DNA from: Pegoplata infirma
Lineage: Eukaryota > Arthropoda > Insecta > Diptera > Anthomyiidae
Length of the DNA: 64,000 nt
Direction of reading: 5' to 3'
NCBI GenBank assembly: GCA_963921195.1
Contig: OY992540.1
Location: 17,119,136-17,183,135, forward strand
In this document: positions 23,270 to 35,409 of the stretch, one piece after another
How positions within the stretch are numbered: position 1 is the first letter of the stretch
Layout: every line of letters begins with the position of its first letter
The notes under the pieces: model-generated
What the model was told of the DNA's origin: nothing
Database searches by the model: none
What the model saw: only the letters and a program-made list of their open reading frames with translations
Made by a program: the position numbers and the translations under genes

Positions 23270-24200
23270 AATCGAAATTTCGAAAAAAAACCATCAAGAA
23301 ATTGCGTATTTTTTTTAAATTAAATTAAATTACATTTTAGGAAATTTTTTAAAAATAATATAGAAATTCAAAAAAAAAACTACTTAAAGAAATTTTCAAA
23401 AATGGCGCCCAAGTGGGGCCCAGGGGTGTTGTTGGATCGAGAAATCTATTTTTTAAATTTATTTTTATTTTTGAGTGCCGCCAGAGGGCGTTTCGTAAAT
23501 TTTTTTTTTATTTTATCCTCTTTTTTTTGGGAAATTTTTACGAATATTTGAACTTTGGCGAAGAAACCACTGATCAAAAATGAACTTCGAGCCCCCGGAT
23601 CTTTCAAAATTGGTATTTTGCAAAATATTCAAGAATAGAAAAAAGAGTTATTTCCTCTAGCCAAATGTGTATTTGAGATTTTTGAGTCGAGGAATACATT
23701 TTTTCATTTATTTTTATTTTTGAGTGCCGCCAGAGCACTTTTTTTATTGATTACTGAATTGTTGACGAATATTTGACTTTTTTTCGGATAAATTCCTAAA
23801 AAAAAAACTACGAAAGTCTCGTTTTTCTAAATTACAAAAGCAATTCGTTTCGGTTTTGGCATATTAAGAATGTTCTTAAGATAAAGTAGAAATTCCAAAA
23901 AATTGTCTTAAATTTTTTTTTTAAAAATGGCGCCCAAGTTGGGGCCGGATTCTCAGTGGAACAGTGTCAGAAATGTTGTGAAAATTGACGAATACTTGAC
24001 TTTTCTTTTATAAATTCCTAAAAAAAACTTCAATAATATCGCGTTTTTTTTTTTTAAATTACAAAACGAATCCATTTCGATTTTGACATATTAAGAAACT
24101 TTCTTAAGATAACATAGAAATTACAAAAAATTGTTTAAAAGAAATGTTCAAAAATGGCGCACAAGTTGGGGCGAGATCCTAAATAGAACAGTGTCGACAT
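23270..24200 (+). repeat. Degenerate tandem repeat with GGCGCCCAAGT motif
   Basis: Units end in AAAATGGCGCCCAAGTTGGGG-like phrases near 23403, 23930 and 24155. These are preceded each time by an ACATATTAAGAA...ATAGAAATT segment. Related phrases occur near 17985, 20790 and 20935. Non-coding. Confidence 0.6.
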
Positions 24201-25425
24201 TTAGAAATACCAATTGCAAGATTTATTGTGGACTAATTTTTTTTTTAGAAATTTTGTATATTTCTCCAAATGTATCTTTAAAATTTTGTTTGTTTTTGTT
24301 TCCCCTCATGGTGTGAAAATATGTCAAAAATTTTTGACTTAACAGCAACTATTGTATGTCGTTTTTTTCATGTTTTTATATTTCAATAAATGTTTACTGA
24401 TCCCATAAAGGGACTTTTGCAAACATTTCTTTGCACTCTGGTATTACACCATAAACATATTTTTTTTTGTTTGAAATACTTTTTACACATTAACACACGC
24501 AAGACAAGAAAAACCAATTAAATTAACTCAACTGTAGTTCCTCAAAAGAATGTCATCAGATAAACTAAACCACACAATACAGCTATAACGTGATTAACGC
24601 TGTTACGGAAATATTTGGATTAAAAGAGAAGGAACAAAAGAAAATATGAAAAGAAACGTTTTGAAATAGCGGGATTTTTACTTTTCTAATGCGAGAAATG
24701 TAATAGAAAAAAACTTACTTTTATTTCGTCTTCAAGAAATACTTCAATTTATCAAAGCTCTGTTTACATCATTCCACTGAGACTTGTCAAAAAATCGTGT
24801 GGTTTTGTTGACAGCACAAAAAGATTTTTTTTTTATAAAATATTTAAAAAAAGTGGCTGTAATTTATAAAATCAGCGATTTTTTTCATACAAACAGCTGT
24901 TTAAATATCGGTTTATGATGTTTTTGGCAGTATTAAGACTTTGGTAATATTTTCAATGCTTAAAATCCGAAGATTGGTTTTTTTTTTTTAAATAAATTTT
25001 TGATTTATTTTATGAGTTTTTTGTTTTTTGCCTTGGTTTAACCTGTAAATCAAGGGATAACTGTTAAAAACAAAATTAACAGCGTTTAAACTTAGGCCCA
25101 AGCAGGAATACAAATTTAAACCACTCACTACATAACATAAGTAATGAAATATATTAAAACATCAACTTGTATGATGATAATTTATGATTGCAAAAAAAAA
25201 GAACAGTCAAAATGACTTTTACAGGGTTACAAACAATGTGTTCTTTAGGAAATTATATTCTCATTTTTTTAATTCGGCTTTATTTAACGGACAAATAACG
25301 TACCCGATCCCATCACTACATATCTTAACAAATTAATAGTTTTCACAACTTGCAGGGCTTTACAATCAAAATTTCCAAAAACTACATTTTCAGAACTTTT
25401 TTTTTTCTTTGATGGATGTTCGTAT
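24200..25425. other. AT-rich unassigned DNA
   Basis: No long open frame and no clear repeat match within the window. It is one of the few stretches that could be single-copy. Confidence 0.3.
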
Positions 25426-25429
25426 ATGT

Positions 25430-26215
25430 AAACTTGCAAGTTAATAAGGCCGTTATTTTAAGAAATCGAAAAAGTACAATATTCTACCCCATTTTACCAT
25501 CTCAAAATCAGAAATTCTTAAAAAAAAATTTGCGAAATATTTTTGTTCCCAGATTTTAAAAATCAAGTTTAATTGACCATAATTTGAAAATCTAAAAAGT
25601 ACCAAAGTACACTTCCTAACCCTTTTAGCAACGAAACTTTCTAAAAGACAATTTTGTCAGAATGTTTTTTTTTTTTTTTTTTGCAATTATCCCACACTCA
25701 AAGTTTCAAGTTTCAGTAGATAGAAAAAGTACCTACCAATATGCTAAAATATTATGCCCAATATGCCCAATTAAAATCTGAATTTCCACTTTACTTTTTT
25801 TAAAACGTTTTTTTTTTTGCAGGAGGATCCCATATTTTAAGTTTTAAGTTCCTCTGATCGTTATTTCAGGAGAGAGAAAAAGAACCCGAAAACACTACTT
25901 TTCGCTCCCTTAAAATCAGAATCTAAATTGTATTTTTTTGGAATGTTTTCTTCGCCTGAGGATCCTACATTGCAATTTCTGAAGTTATAAAAAGTTCCAA
26001 AGTACACAATTTTACCCATTTTTGCCCCCTTAAAATCCAAATAGTACTTTTTCAGAATGTTGTTTATTTCGGGGGATATAATGTTTTAAATTTTAAGTTC
26101 CTAGGGCCAATATTTCTGAAAATATAAAAAAAAAAAATACCAAAGTACACTTTTTTACTTCTTTTTACCCTCTTAGAATAGGAATTTCCAGAAACCAATC
26201 TACATTTCAATATTC
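25430..26215 (-). repeat. Satellite-like module array, minus orientation
   Basis: Reverse complement of the module seen at 20330-20990 and 51510-52545. The phrases AAAAAGTACCAAAGTACACTT and TCCTACATTGCAATTTCTGAA recur about every 150 bp. Confidence 0.6.
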
Positions 26216-26224
26216 AAGTCTCTA

Positions 26225-26508
26225 CACTGAAAGAATTTCATTATAGTTATGAAAATGTTCATATAATCAATGAAAAATTCTTTAGAAGTGGCCAATGACT
26301 TTTTCATTGGATAAAATTGATAAACAAATTTCATTGTTATAATGAAAATGTTCATACATTTAATAAAAAAAGTTTCACAAAATGAAAATTCATAAATGCA
26401 ATAAAGTTTTTCATACATTTTACGAAAAAAATCATAGAAATTAGGAAAAAAGTTATTGTTTTTATGTAATAATTCATTGGCTCATTATAAACAATAATTC
26501 TTTCTGTG
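26225..26508. mobile_element. TA-flanked MITE, 284 bp
   Basis: The ends CACTGAAAGAAT and ATTCTTTCTGTG are inverted repeats flanked on both sides by TA. The interior repeats ATGAAAATGTTCATA phrases. No coding sequence. Confidence 0.7.
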
Positions 26509-26682
26509 TAGCTTTTGTGGTCAGTCACCGAACTCTTAGATTAACAATACATAGTTAGTCATTTCGTTTATAACTTTTTGAAATATCGGTCTGGAACTGC
26601 ATATATTCTTGACGAAATACTAACCATTTTTACACCAAAATTTTTCGCAGATTTTTTTTTGGAAAAAAAATTTTTCGTTTTC

Positions 26683-27507
26683 TTATACCTTCCACTCTAG
26701 TGATAGATGGTGTATATAAGTTTGTCATTCCGTTTGTAACACCTCGAAATATTGGTCTAGGATCCCAAAAAGTATATTCATTATCCTGGATCGATTTAAA
26801 GACGATCTAGCTATGTCCGTCCGTCTGTCCGTCCGTCAGACTGTTGAATATACTCTAACTTCTGAAAGACATTACGGAGGCTCCTGGAGATTGGCGTATA
26901 TGTTAGTTATTTACCTGGTCAGGTTGGTATTGCAATTCAGCAAAATCGGTCCAGCGGTCCAAAAGTTATAAGCAAAAGTGTGAATTTCGGCAAGGGTAAT
27001 TACGAGATATAAAACGCGCTAACTTTCGAAAGACAATTCTGAGCTTGGCATATTTATTTGTCGTTCCGTTGGTCTGGGTTGTATTGAATTTCAACCAAAT
27101 CGGTCCCGTGGTGTAAAAGTTATTAGCAAAACCGTGAATATAAGTTTGGTTTCACCTTATTATTATTATTTATTTATTTATTCACGTGTTGAAAAAACCG
27201 AGCATTAAAAAATCAAGCTTTAAAAACATTTGTATGCCGCAAAATAACTTTACAACAAATTTTTGTCACTCAACAATATTTAAACACTAAAAAAAAATTG
27301 CACTCAAAAAAAAATTTACACTCAAAAAAAAATTAGAAGTTTTTCTCTTTTTACAAAAATGACAAAAAAAAAAGTTTTTACTCAAAATAAAATATTTCTT
27401 ATCAAAATTGTTATTTTTTTCACGTTAGAAAATTTAACGTCCTTTAAAAAGGGCAATGTGGAGGGTATTCATAGATTCGGCCAAGTCAAATTTAACTTTT
27501 CTACTTG
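26683..27507 (+). mobile_element. Helentron-like element e
   Basis: It starts TTATACCTTCCACTCTAGTG, with a GTCCGTCCGTCTGTCC tract near 26815. It ends GATTCGGCCAAGTCAAATT, with the hairpin partly decayed, then TTTCTACTTG at 27507. The closest sister is copy i at 40027-40798. Confidence 0.8.
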
Positions 27508-27657
27508 TTCATTTGAGAACATCTATCGCAAAAGCAGAGGTGGGTTCCAAAATCTCCCACTGACAACCCCTCCCCTCCCACAAACAAAGGCCACTGGTTT
27601 TTTTAATTTTTTTTTAGATTAAAAGATTTGGCACAGCCGAATTCAGCACTCTCACTT
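27508..27657 (+). mobile_element. 3' fragment of a Helentron-like element
   Basis: It ends GCACAGCCGAATTCAGCACTC then TCACTTG, the 3' terminus of another family member. It is directly followed by the 5' end of element f, so the two are stacked end to end. Confidence 0.6.
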
Positions 27658-27660
27658 GTT

Positions 27661-28207
27661 TTTATACCCTCCAACTACAGTAAAATATCGGTCAGGGGCC
27701 CCATAAAGGATATATATTATTGATCAGTGATCGATTATAAGACATTCTAGCGATGTCCGTCCGTCCGTCTGTCCGTCTGTCTGTCCGACCGTCTGTAGTT
27801 AACACGATACAGTCCAAAATAAAAGAACTAGACTTCTGAAGTCTTTCACGAATATGTCTTATGGTCCCAGGCAGGCTATGTTCGGAAATGGGCAAAATCG
27901 GACCAGGGGGAAAAAAGTTTCCCCTAAAGAACTTAACCAACCATTGAAAAACGCCAATTTTGCTAAACTAATGAATCATTTTTATGTTCGCAGAGTTTAA
28001 AGTCTTGCGCTTGAACCCAGAGGATAAAAAAGTTCGGTTTTTTTTGGCCTGCCCCCTTTTAAGGGCGTGGATAAAAAAAATCTTTAAATATTAATAAAAT
28101 TATAATACATTAGTGCACAAAGCAGATTAAAATGAACTTGTAAACATATTTCACGAGGAGAAAGGGGTCCCCCAACTCACCACCCCTTACTCCCCCACTC
28201 TCACTTG
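27661..28207 (+). mobile_element. Helentron-like element f
   Basis: It starts TTTATACCCTCCAACTAC, with a tract GTCCGTCCGTCTGTCC near 27756. It ends CCCCACTCTCACTTG at 28207. The 3' sequence differs from e, i and d and resembles the fragment just before it. Confidence 0.75.
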
Positions 28208-28229
28208 TTTTTTTTTTTTTCAATTAAAA

Positions 28230-29091
28230 TTTTTTGCAATAATTGTTGAAGGAGATATAAGACACCTGAATTCAGCCGACAACTTGACCTAACCCCCTTT
28301 AAATTTAATGAAATTTTGTACTGGATTTTACTTTAACAAAAACCAGATTGTGCCAATTTTCCAGGCTTCTGGTCATTCCAGTATTCGAGATATAGGGTCC
28401 TGAAAATTGGGAAAATCGTATATATTTGACAAATGTGGTCTGACATAAATAAAGATATCTCAAAAAGTACTAATGCTACGCGTCAAATTCAAGTTTCAAA
28501 TGATAGTTAATGAAACAGTCTCTAAAACAAGATTTTTAGAAAAAGGTCAAAAGTCATAGTTTCTACCTCAATTTTTGAAAAGCTATATCTCAAAAATCGA
28601 TATTTTTAAAATTTTGAAAAAAATAGGTGTTATTAAGGATCATCTATAATACTTAAAAAGTTTAATTTTTCAGACATTTCTGAATGTTTTTGACATGCTG
28701 AGTCCTAATATGAACTTTAAAGTGGCCTATCGCTATTAGTTTTCGAGATATCTGCACATAAATGTGTGAAAATTGCAAAAAACCCTATTACTCTGTTTTT
28801 TGAACATTTAGGTGCAGATATTTTGAAAAGTAATTGCGATAGGCCAGTTCAAAGGTCATATTTGGACTCAGCATTTTAAAAACATTTAGTAAAGTGATTT
28901 TTGGGATAAAAACTACCAGAAGTCCAACATTTTGGCACTACCACTTTTTTGTATGGGCCAAACTACATTCTAAGTTTCATCAAATTCGAAAGTTGTAAGA
29001 TCAAAAATGTTTTTTTTTTCGGTTGAATTGAGGTGTTTTAACTCGAAGGTATTAATACTACTCTGCAAGGCCGAATTTAACTTTTTTCTTG
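28230..29091 (+). mobile_element. Helentron-like remnant with an internal imperfect palindrome
   Basis: Only the 3' end is recognisable: CTGCAAGGCCGAATTTAAC and a final TTTTTTCTTG at 29091. Inside, 28697-28757 and 28812-28872 form an imperfect 60-nt inverted repeat (shared GGCCTATCGC and GCTGAGTCC). Confidence 0.5.
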
Positions 29092-29584
29092 TTTCTTTTG
29101 AAATTCGCCATTAAATAATCACTAAATTCCTTTAAAACTCTGTTATTTCACTCAAAGTGGAAACTGTTGCTATTTTTTTTTCTTTTTCTTCATATAGTAT
29201 TGCAGTAAAAAACTGACAGCAGCATTATGTCATTTTCCGAAAAGGGTTTAACCCCATTTCTTATATTGTCCTCCTTAAAAATTAAACTTCTACTTAAAGC
29301 AGCATAAGTGGAGTTTCATATTTATTCTTACAAATAATAAATGTCATGCAATAGTGGTGGTATGTCCTGTTTTTTTTTTTTTGTGGTATCGTGAACATTT
29401 AAACAAATTACTTTTTTAGCTGCTTAATTCTGCAACACAATTCTGTATTAAGTATTCAATATACAATACCATCATCATTACTTACAGTGTACTAAATATG
29501 TGGCGGCATTTTCCCTTTTTTCGTTATTTGCAATTTAAAATTGATTTATGAAAACATTTGTGCGGAATACTGTTTTTATTTTTT
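29092..29584. other. AT-rich unassigned DNA
   Basis: No open frame or repeat I can support. Confidence 0.3.
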
Positions 29585-30198
29585 TTATACCCTATACTTA
29601 GTAGGAGAGGGTATATATAAGTTTAACATTCCGTTTGTCGCACTCACCGAAATATCGGTCTAGGTCTCCATAAAGTTATATACTATTAGTGATCGATTTT
29701 AAGACATTCCAGAAATATCCGTCTGTTGAAATGACAATCATGGCCAAAATATTTCGTGGATATAGCTGAAACTAAACCTTTTGACTTGTTGTTGCCTCAA
29801 ACAGTTTGGTATTGCATTTGAGCGATATCGGTTCAGCAGTTCAAAAGTTATGAACAAAAATGTAGGGACTCCTCGAAAATTTTGATACATAACCTAAAAA
29901 CACAAAATGTTTGAATTCAGCTTCTGGTTGGCATTTGTAAACACAATTGGATACCAAATGATAGTTAAATAAGTACAAACATATTTTTACACCAAAAAAT
30001 TTTTTTTTTCTCCAAAAAAAAAAAAAAAATATCACGAAAAAAAATTTTTTTTCACCAAAAAAAAGTTTTTTTACCTAATTTGTTTTTCACCAAAAAATCT
30101 TTTTCTCACCAAATTTTTTTTGTTTGCAAATAACCTTTTTCACATTGTGGAAGATATCAGTACATTCGACACTGCCGAATTTAACTTTTATTACTTGT
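29585..30198 (+). mobile_element. Helentron-like element g
   Basis: It starts TTTATACCCTATACTTAGTAG and ends CATTCGACACTGCCGAATTT then TTACTTG. The tetranucleotide tract has been reduced to ATATCCGTCTGTTG. Non-coding. Confidence 0.75.
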
Positions 30199-30816
30199 TT
30201 TTTCTCCATCTGTCTGTCTATATTGGTGAAATTTGAATCTTAATGCTAGATTTTCTTGTTGTTTCTATTCTAATCCCTTTTAGTCAATGCTCTGGCATGC
30301 GTTTTTATTACAACTGTCTGTTTGATGTAGTTAACTAATTCTCTTAAAAAACTATAAAGTCAACAAGTCATCATGATGATGTTGATTATGGTATAAAATG
30401 AATATTAAGAAGTGTTGGTAATTTATATTAGAAAATTATTTTTAACAGAATGGCATTTCAAACACCATTGTAGGAGTAAATTCAAATACACGGAAAGAAA
30501 CATAATTATTTTGGAAATAAATGCAAAATGTGCTATCTGCTGGAAACTGAGTCTGCTAAAATCAGAAGATTTATCATATTGCTCGAACTTGATTTAGTTT
30601 CAGCTAATTTTTCTGATGAAATCAATAGATTTCTCTGCTAAAATCTGCAGAATGCTCTGCTATAATTAGCAGATTGATCTGCTGGAATCTGAATTCATTA
30701 ACAACACTTTGGAGAAGAAAAATGTAAAATATGGCGGATATCCGTTGGGCCACTTTTCAGGAATTGCTGGGGGAAGTTAGCGGATTTCAAGGAAATGTTG
30801 GTTTTATAAATAATTT
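30199..30816. other. Unassigned DNA with CTGCTAAAATC repeats
   Basis: 30520-30700 repeats 'tctgctaaaatcagca'-like phrases, related to the interior of the MITE at 36430-37050. No coding frame. Confidence 0.4.
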
Positions 30817-31866
30817 GTGTTCCAACTTCAGCCTCATCTAGGCTGCAGTGATGCGGAATTTAACTCCCTTTGGGTTAAATTCCAAATCAGGACACACTTT
30901 TTGCACTTCGGGTTTGTCTATAGGAGCCCGAATTTGGACACGGAGAAGTCTTACGACTATTTTGACTCCGTATCCGATTCCATAACGGGAGTCCTTGGGC
31001 TCTGTCCGGGTAGTGAAATAGTCGTTGCCGGGGACTTCAACGTGCACAATTCTTCATGGCTGAGCCATTCTAGCCATACGACTCCCGAGGGCTTATATGT
31101 TGAACTCTTCGCAGCACAAAATCCGTGTGTTGAAGGGCAGTTTCGAAATACTCTCGACCTTTTCCTCACTTCACATCCTGAAAAATACGAAGTCGAGCTA
31201 CTTGCGCCCCTTGGAAATGCGGATCATAACCTCATTTCTGCAACCTTTTCACTTTCGGACCTTCGTAGTGGTTCAAAACCAGCAACGAAGCGCTCCATTT
31301 TTGTCTATGAAAAGGCTCGCTGGGCTGAGCTTAACGACTTCTTTCTTCATTTCAACTGGAAACTCTGTTTTCTTGATGATAATGTTAACGTGATAGTAAA
31401 CGTGATAATGCTGGGAATGAAATTATTCATTCCATCCAAGCAAATTTCGACTAAACCAAAACATAAGTGCTTGTTTAATCAGACGTGCAGAAATGCAGTC
31501 AGATCCAGAGAGGATACGTTCAGTAATTGGCGTAATGACAAAAACCCAGTTACTGACGCGTTACGTAAACAGGCGAGAAGTGAATGTGCCAGAGTACTCA
31601 GGCGTGAAAAGCTTCTTTACGAACAGCGTCTGCGTGCTAAGGTCCTTGCTGCTCCGCGGGGTAGTAAGACCTTTTGGTCATTTTTTAAAAGGGTAAAGAA
31701 TAATACTAGTTCATCCATTCCAACCCTTATAATGAATGACCAAATATTCACAGACCCGGTTGATAAAGCCAACCTTTTTGCTGACATGTTTGCAAGAAAT
31801 TCATTTTTGCCGGAAAGCAATCAACCGCCGCCCGAACTCGAAAGGGTATCTGTTACTATGTCCAAG
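30817..31866 (+). pseudogene. LINE AP-endonuclease domain and linker
   Basis: The frame opens at 30817 and reads FVYRSPN (residues 33-39), VVAGDFNVHNSSW (69-81), TLDLFLTS (112-119) and GNADHNLIS (133-141). These are the strands and catalytic Asp/Asn/His motifs of the exonuclease-endonuclease-phosphatase fold that nicks target DNA. The N-terminal part with the first catalytic Asn and Glu is absent, so this domain could not work. After about residue 150 comes the linker to RT, with SKTFWSFFKRVKNN. The frame leaves the expected path in the T-run at 31866-31873, where a frameshift is needed to continue into RT. Confidence 0.8.
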
Positions 31867-31873
31867 GTATTTT

Positions 31874-33824
31874 TTTGATCGCGTGCAGTCAAAAGGGTCC
31901 TTGAAGATCTCAATATAAATAAGTCCCCGTGGCCGGATGGTGTTACGGCTGTAGTCCTGATGAAGTGTGCCTTGTCGTTATCTCGTCCTTTGGCAACATT
32001 AATTAGCTACTCGTACCGGGTTGGAGTTTTTCCCTCTTGCTAGAAGGTTCAGCCAATCCCTAAAAAGGGTGAGGCTACGAACCCTGAAAACTACCGCCCA
32101 ATAGCAATATGCTCTACGCTCTCGAAAGTCATGGAGAGCATGATCAACCACCACTTGGTAAATTATCTGGAGTCAAATTTACTTTTGTGTGATCGACAGT
32201 ATGGCTTTAGTAGAAGCCGTTCTACGGGAGACCTGTTAGCGTTTCTTTCGGAACGTTGGAGTCGTTCTATTCACCAATTCGGTGAAAGCAAAGTGGTTGC
32301 CCTAGATATTTCCAAAGCGTTTGATCGTGTGTGGCACGGTGCAGTCGTTTCAAAGCTTGTTGCGTTTGGTGTCGGTAGAGATTTCTCTCGATTTATATCG
32401 AGTTTTCTCAGAGACCGATCCATACGTGTTGTTATAGATGGGTTCTCATCAGATGAGTTTCATTTAAATTCAGGTGTACCGCAAGGCTCTGTTCTTTCTC
32501 CTACACTTTTTCTTATTTTTCTTAACGACCTCCTGGGTCTAACTTTCAATCCTATATATTCTTTCGCAGATGACAGTAACATTTGTCATTCATTTTCCTT
32601 TAATCATAGACCAAACCTTACTGAGGTTGAAGCTATGAGGCAGAACATGAATGACACACTCAATCATAACCTTACGGCAATCTCCAAGTGGGGTCTTGCG
32701 AATCGGGTCGATTTTATTGCTCGTAAGACCCAATGTTGTATGTTGACTAGGGATATAACCATTTGCATTTTTTTGCAAATATCAAAAAGGACCTATCATA
32801 GTGAGAAAGTACGTGCAAAATCAATAAGAAATGTGTGCTCTTTTATCCGCGAATGTTAAAAAAAGTTCGGCACCGATCGCGATGAAGTTTTCGTTAATGT
32901 TTTTTTCAATTATTCAGGCAACCGATATTTCTAATATTGAAAACCATACTGTTATTTTATTTTTGTTTCATTTATGTTGTAAAACGACAAAAACCAAAAA
33001 AACCGTTGAAGGGAAGGATTCCCACCACAAGATATAAAAAAAAAATTGAAATTTGTGGTGTTTTGGAAAATGCAATCGGTGCCGAAGGTTTTTTTACCAA
33101 AATGACCCCGGTTAACGTTCTTTGTTATCAGTATAACATTGCCCATACCGGTATGTTAGGTTCTTATTTTGGTTATACCCCTAATGTTGACCCACAGACG
33201 GCTTGTGGAATCAGCGTCATCTGTATCCATGGGTGGTATAGATATTGAGGAATTAGATTATTGATGTTCTAGGCATGAAGATTCAATGTGATGTTCGTTG
33301 GAACCAACATGTTTTTCAAGTGCCGAAAGAAGAATTCAAATGCCTTGGTTTCTTAAAAAGGTGCAAGACTTACTTCACTCCGTCTGATCTCCTCACTATT
33401 TATACCGCCTATATCCGACCGGAAATGGAATACAACTCCCATATCTGGGCAGGTGCTTCAAGGTCTATCTTGAAGCTTCTGGATCGGATGCAAAGGAGAG
33501 CATTGAAGCTCATCAATGACAGTAGGGTATCCAGCTCTATTGAGTCATTGGAGCATCGTCGGAATGTGGGTTGTGCGTCACTGTTCTATCGTTATTATCA
33601 TGGTAAGTGCTCAGCTGAGATTGGCGAACTCATCCCTGAGACGCGGGTATATGCCCGTAGTACTCGCCTTTCCACCAGATCACATCCGTTCGTTGTCGAT
33701 TGTCCAGTGTCTCACACAACGCATTAAAGAGAAAATTCGTTTCTCGGTCGAACTAGCCGTATGTGGAATAAACTCCCGGCAGAAGTCTTTCCAGTCGGCT
33801 AGAATTTGGAAAAATTCAAATTAA
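31874..33824 (+). pseudogene. LINE reverse transcriptase and C-terminal region, broken
   Basis: From 31895 the translation gives KSPWPDGVTAVVL and PIPKKGEATNPENYRPIAI (early RT motifs), with a stop near 32041. The clean frame from 32131 has QYGFSRSRST, LDISKAFDRVWH, SGVPQGSVLSP and SFADDSN. The active-site box is FADD rather than the usual YADD. An insertion of about 460 bp follows at 32748, after which IDIEELD at about 33231 and EEFKCLGFLKRCKTYFTPSD resume. The thumb region AYIRPEMEYNSHIWAG and the C-terminal TSRMWNKLPAEVFP and LEKFKLNVHKHYSL are present in other frames. The enzyme would copy the element RNA at the nicked target. It cannot here. Confidence 0.8.
32748..33213. mobile_element. 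Unidentified insertion inside the LINE reverse transcriptase
   Basis: About 460 bp lie between QCCMLT and SSVSMGGIDIEELD, which should be almost adjacent. The insert has a short inverted pair: TTCGGCACCGAT near 32866 and ATCGGTGCCGAA near 33079. A small hairpin, ATTTGCA with TGCAAAT, lies at 32761-32780. I recognise no family and see no clear target duplication. The frame at 32937-33248 is open but not recognisable. Confidence 0.55.
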
Positions 33825-33985
33825 ATGTCCACAAACACTACTCCCTCTTTCCTTCTCCTCATAACCTATTTTCCTAATACCAGCACAATGCATTGCATTA
33901 ATAGGGGGCATCCCCTGAGTGTTGGCTCAAAGTACAAAAAAAAAAAAAGTCTGTCATGACATCTTACCGATCTAGGACGTCTTTA

Positions 33986-34760
33986 ACCCACACTGGTTGG
34001 GGGTCAATATTTGAAGTTAAGAATATTTGAAGTTAAGAGCACAAATTTTGTGTTATAAAAAAGTTTAAAATGGCTTCTGTGTTTTTTACACCAACTATTA
34101 TTTCGTAGTAATATATTATCTTTAAAAAAATCGTTAACCCTTCTTGGTAGGGGGCCAAAAATGACCCATTCAGTAAAAAAAAATATATTTTATGGAAAAT
34201 TTGTGGCAAAATATTAGATAACTTTAAATAAGACTTAATATCTAACCTATTTATGATATCTTTAACCCACATTGGCCTGGGGTCAAAAATAACCCTGGCA
34301 AAAAATTTTAGGCATAATGCTTGAATTTTTTAATATCAACAAAATATATAGTGGTTACTGAATGGGTCATTTTTGACCCCCTACCAAGAAGGATGAACGA
34401 TTTTTTTAAAGATAATATATTCCCAGCAAAAACTTGGTAATGGGTACCCCTTCCAGACTCGCTTACAAGGTAATGGCTTTGAATACTGCTGACTACCATT
34501 AGCATTACATTAAGCCAAAAAAGGCAAAATGTGGTTACCTCCAATGACATGACCTTGTTAAAGTAATTAACATTGAAATTGGGAGGTAACTAGTTACTCA
34601 TATTTTTGCTAACCCCCTAAGTTAATTACTTGGTAAGCGAAGTTTTTGCTGGGTTACTTCGAAATTATAGTCAGGGTAAAAACACAGAAGCCATTTTTCT
34701 TGTTTATAGCAGAATTTCCTGCGTGGTCATTTTTGACCCGGTAAATTTTAGAATGCCATC
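33986..34760. repeat. Nested TTAACCC-type palindromes
   Basis: TTAACCC-like starts occur at 33986 and 34134, with a third related phrase, TTAACCCACATTGG, at 34262. The TTCTTGGTAGGGGG phrase after 34134 is inverted at 34376-34394 (CCCCCTACCAAGAAGG). GGGTCATTTTTGACC phrases occur inside. The layout suggests piggyBac-like or similar MITEs nested in each other. A separate MITE at 34422-34653 interrupts it. Confidence 0.45.
34422..34653. mobile_element. 232-bp MITE with CCCAGCAAAAACTT ends
   Basis: The left end CCCAGCAAAAACTTGG and the right end AAGTTTTTGCTGGG are inverted repeats. The surrounding palindrome is cut exactly here: 34095-34120 read in reverse shows the uninterrupted sequence. The flanks suggest a very short (2-bp, TT) duplication. 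Confidence 0.65.
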
Positions 34761-34769
34761 TGGATGGAA

Positions 34770-35401
34770 AATCTTTTTGAAGTTTCAATAAAATTATTTT
34801 CTCTTTTGAATTTCTTTTTTTTTTTTTTAACTCAATATTTCTTTCAGTGTTCTTGGCATCCCAACAAAGTCACTTTACAAAATGTTAACGCACTTTTTGA
34901 TCCCTTTCAAATTAATTTTCATTTCATTTTTATCTGTTTTTTTTTTTGCATACATTAATGGTTAAAGATTGTTTATCTCAACTGATTTAAGATATCAAGT
35001 GTATGAGAAGCGAAAATAAAAAAAAAAAAAAATCATATAAAAGGCACCATTATAACGTCTAGCTTCCTTCAACAAACGCATTTGGATGACGTCAATTTGA
35101 AAAACCATAAACATTATTCATGTTAAAAAAAAGCAAAAAAAAAATTGAAAACACCACCAACAATATTTACCATGAAAGCGAAAAACTAAGGAAATTCTAG
35201 ACAGATTTACAAAAAAAAAATGGCAGGTTTTTCATCTTTTGTCATTATAAAGAGGACAAAGAGTTTAAATTACGCTTTAACAATTCAAAGAAAAATTATT
35301 GAATAAATTGAAAATATAAATTAAATTTCAAAACAGAATGCATTTGTGACTTTACCCTCGTGGTACCAAAAGAGCCATCCGAATTTTTCTGGCATATTTC
35401 G
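34770..35401. other. AT-rich unassigned DNA
   Basis: Poly-A and poly-T rich, no coding frame, no repeat match noted. Confidence 0.3.
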
Positions 35402-35409
35402 TTTTTGAG

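Larger units (their letters stand above)
30817..33948 (+). mobile_element. Jockey/CR1-type non-LTR retrotransposon, disrupted
   Basis: It encodes an AP-type endonuclease followed by a reverse transcriptase and a short C-terminal region. It ends with a poly-A run at 33936-33948 after CAATGCATTGCATTAATAGG. It is broken by a frameshift near 31865, a stop near 32041 (TAG where a Trp codon is expected), a 460-bp insertion in the RT (32748-33213) and later frameshifts. There is no LTR. The 5' end is truncated or diverged upstream of 30817. A second copy of the same family is on the minus strand at 56364-64000, and a third 3' fragment is at 58879-59098. Confidence 0.85.
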
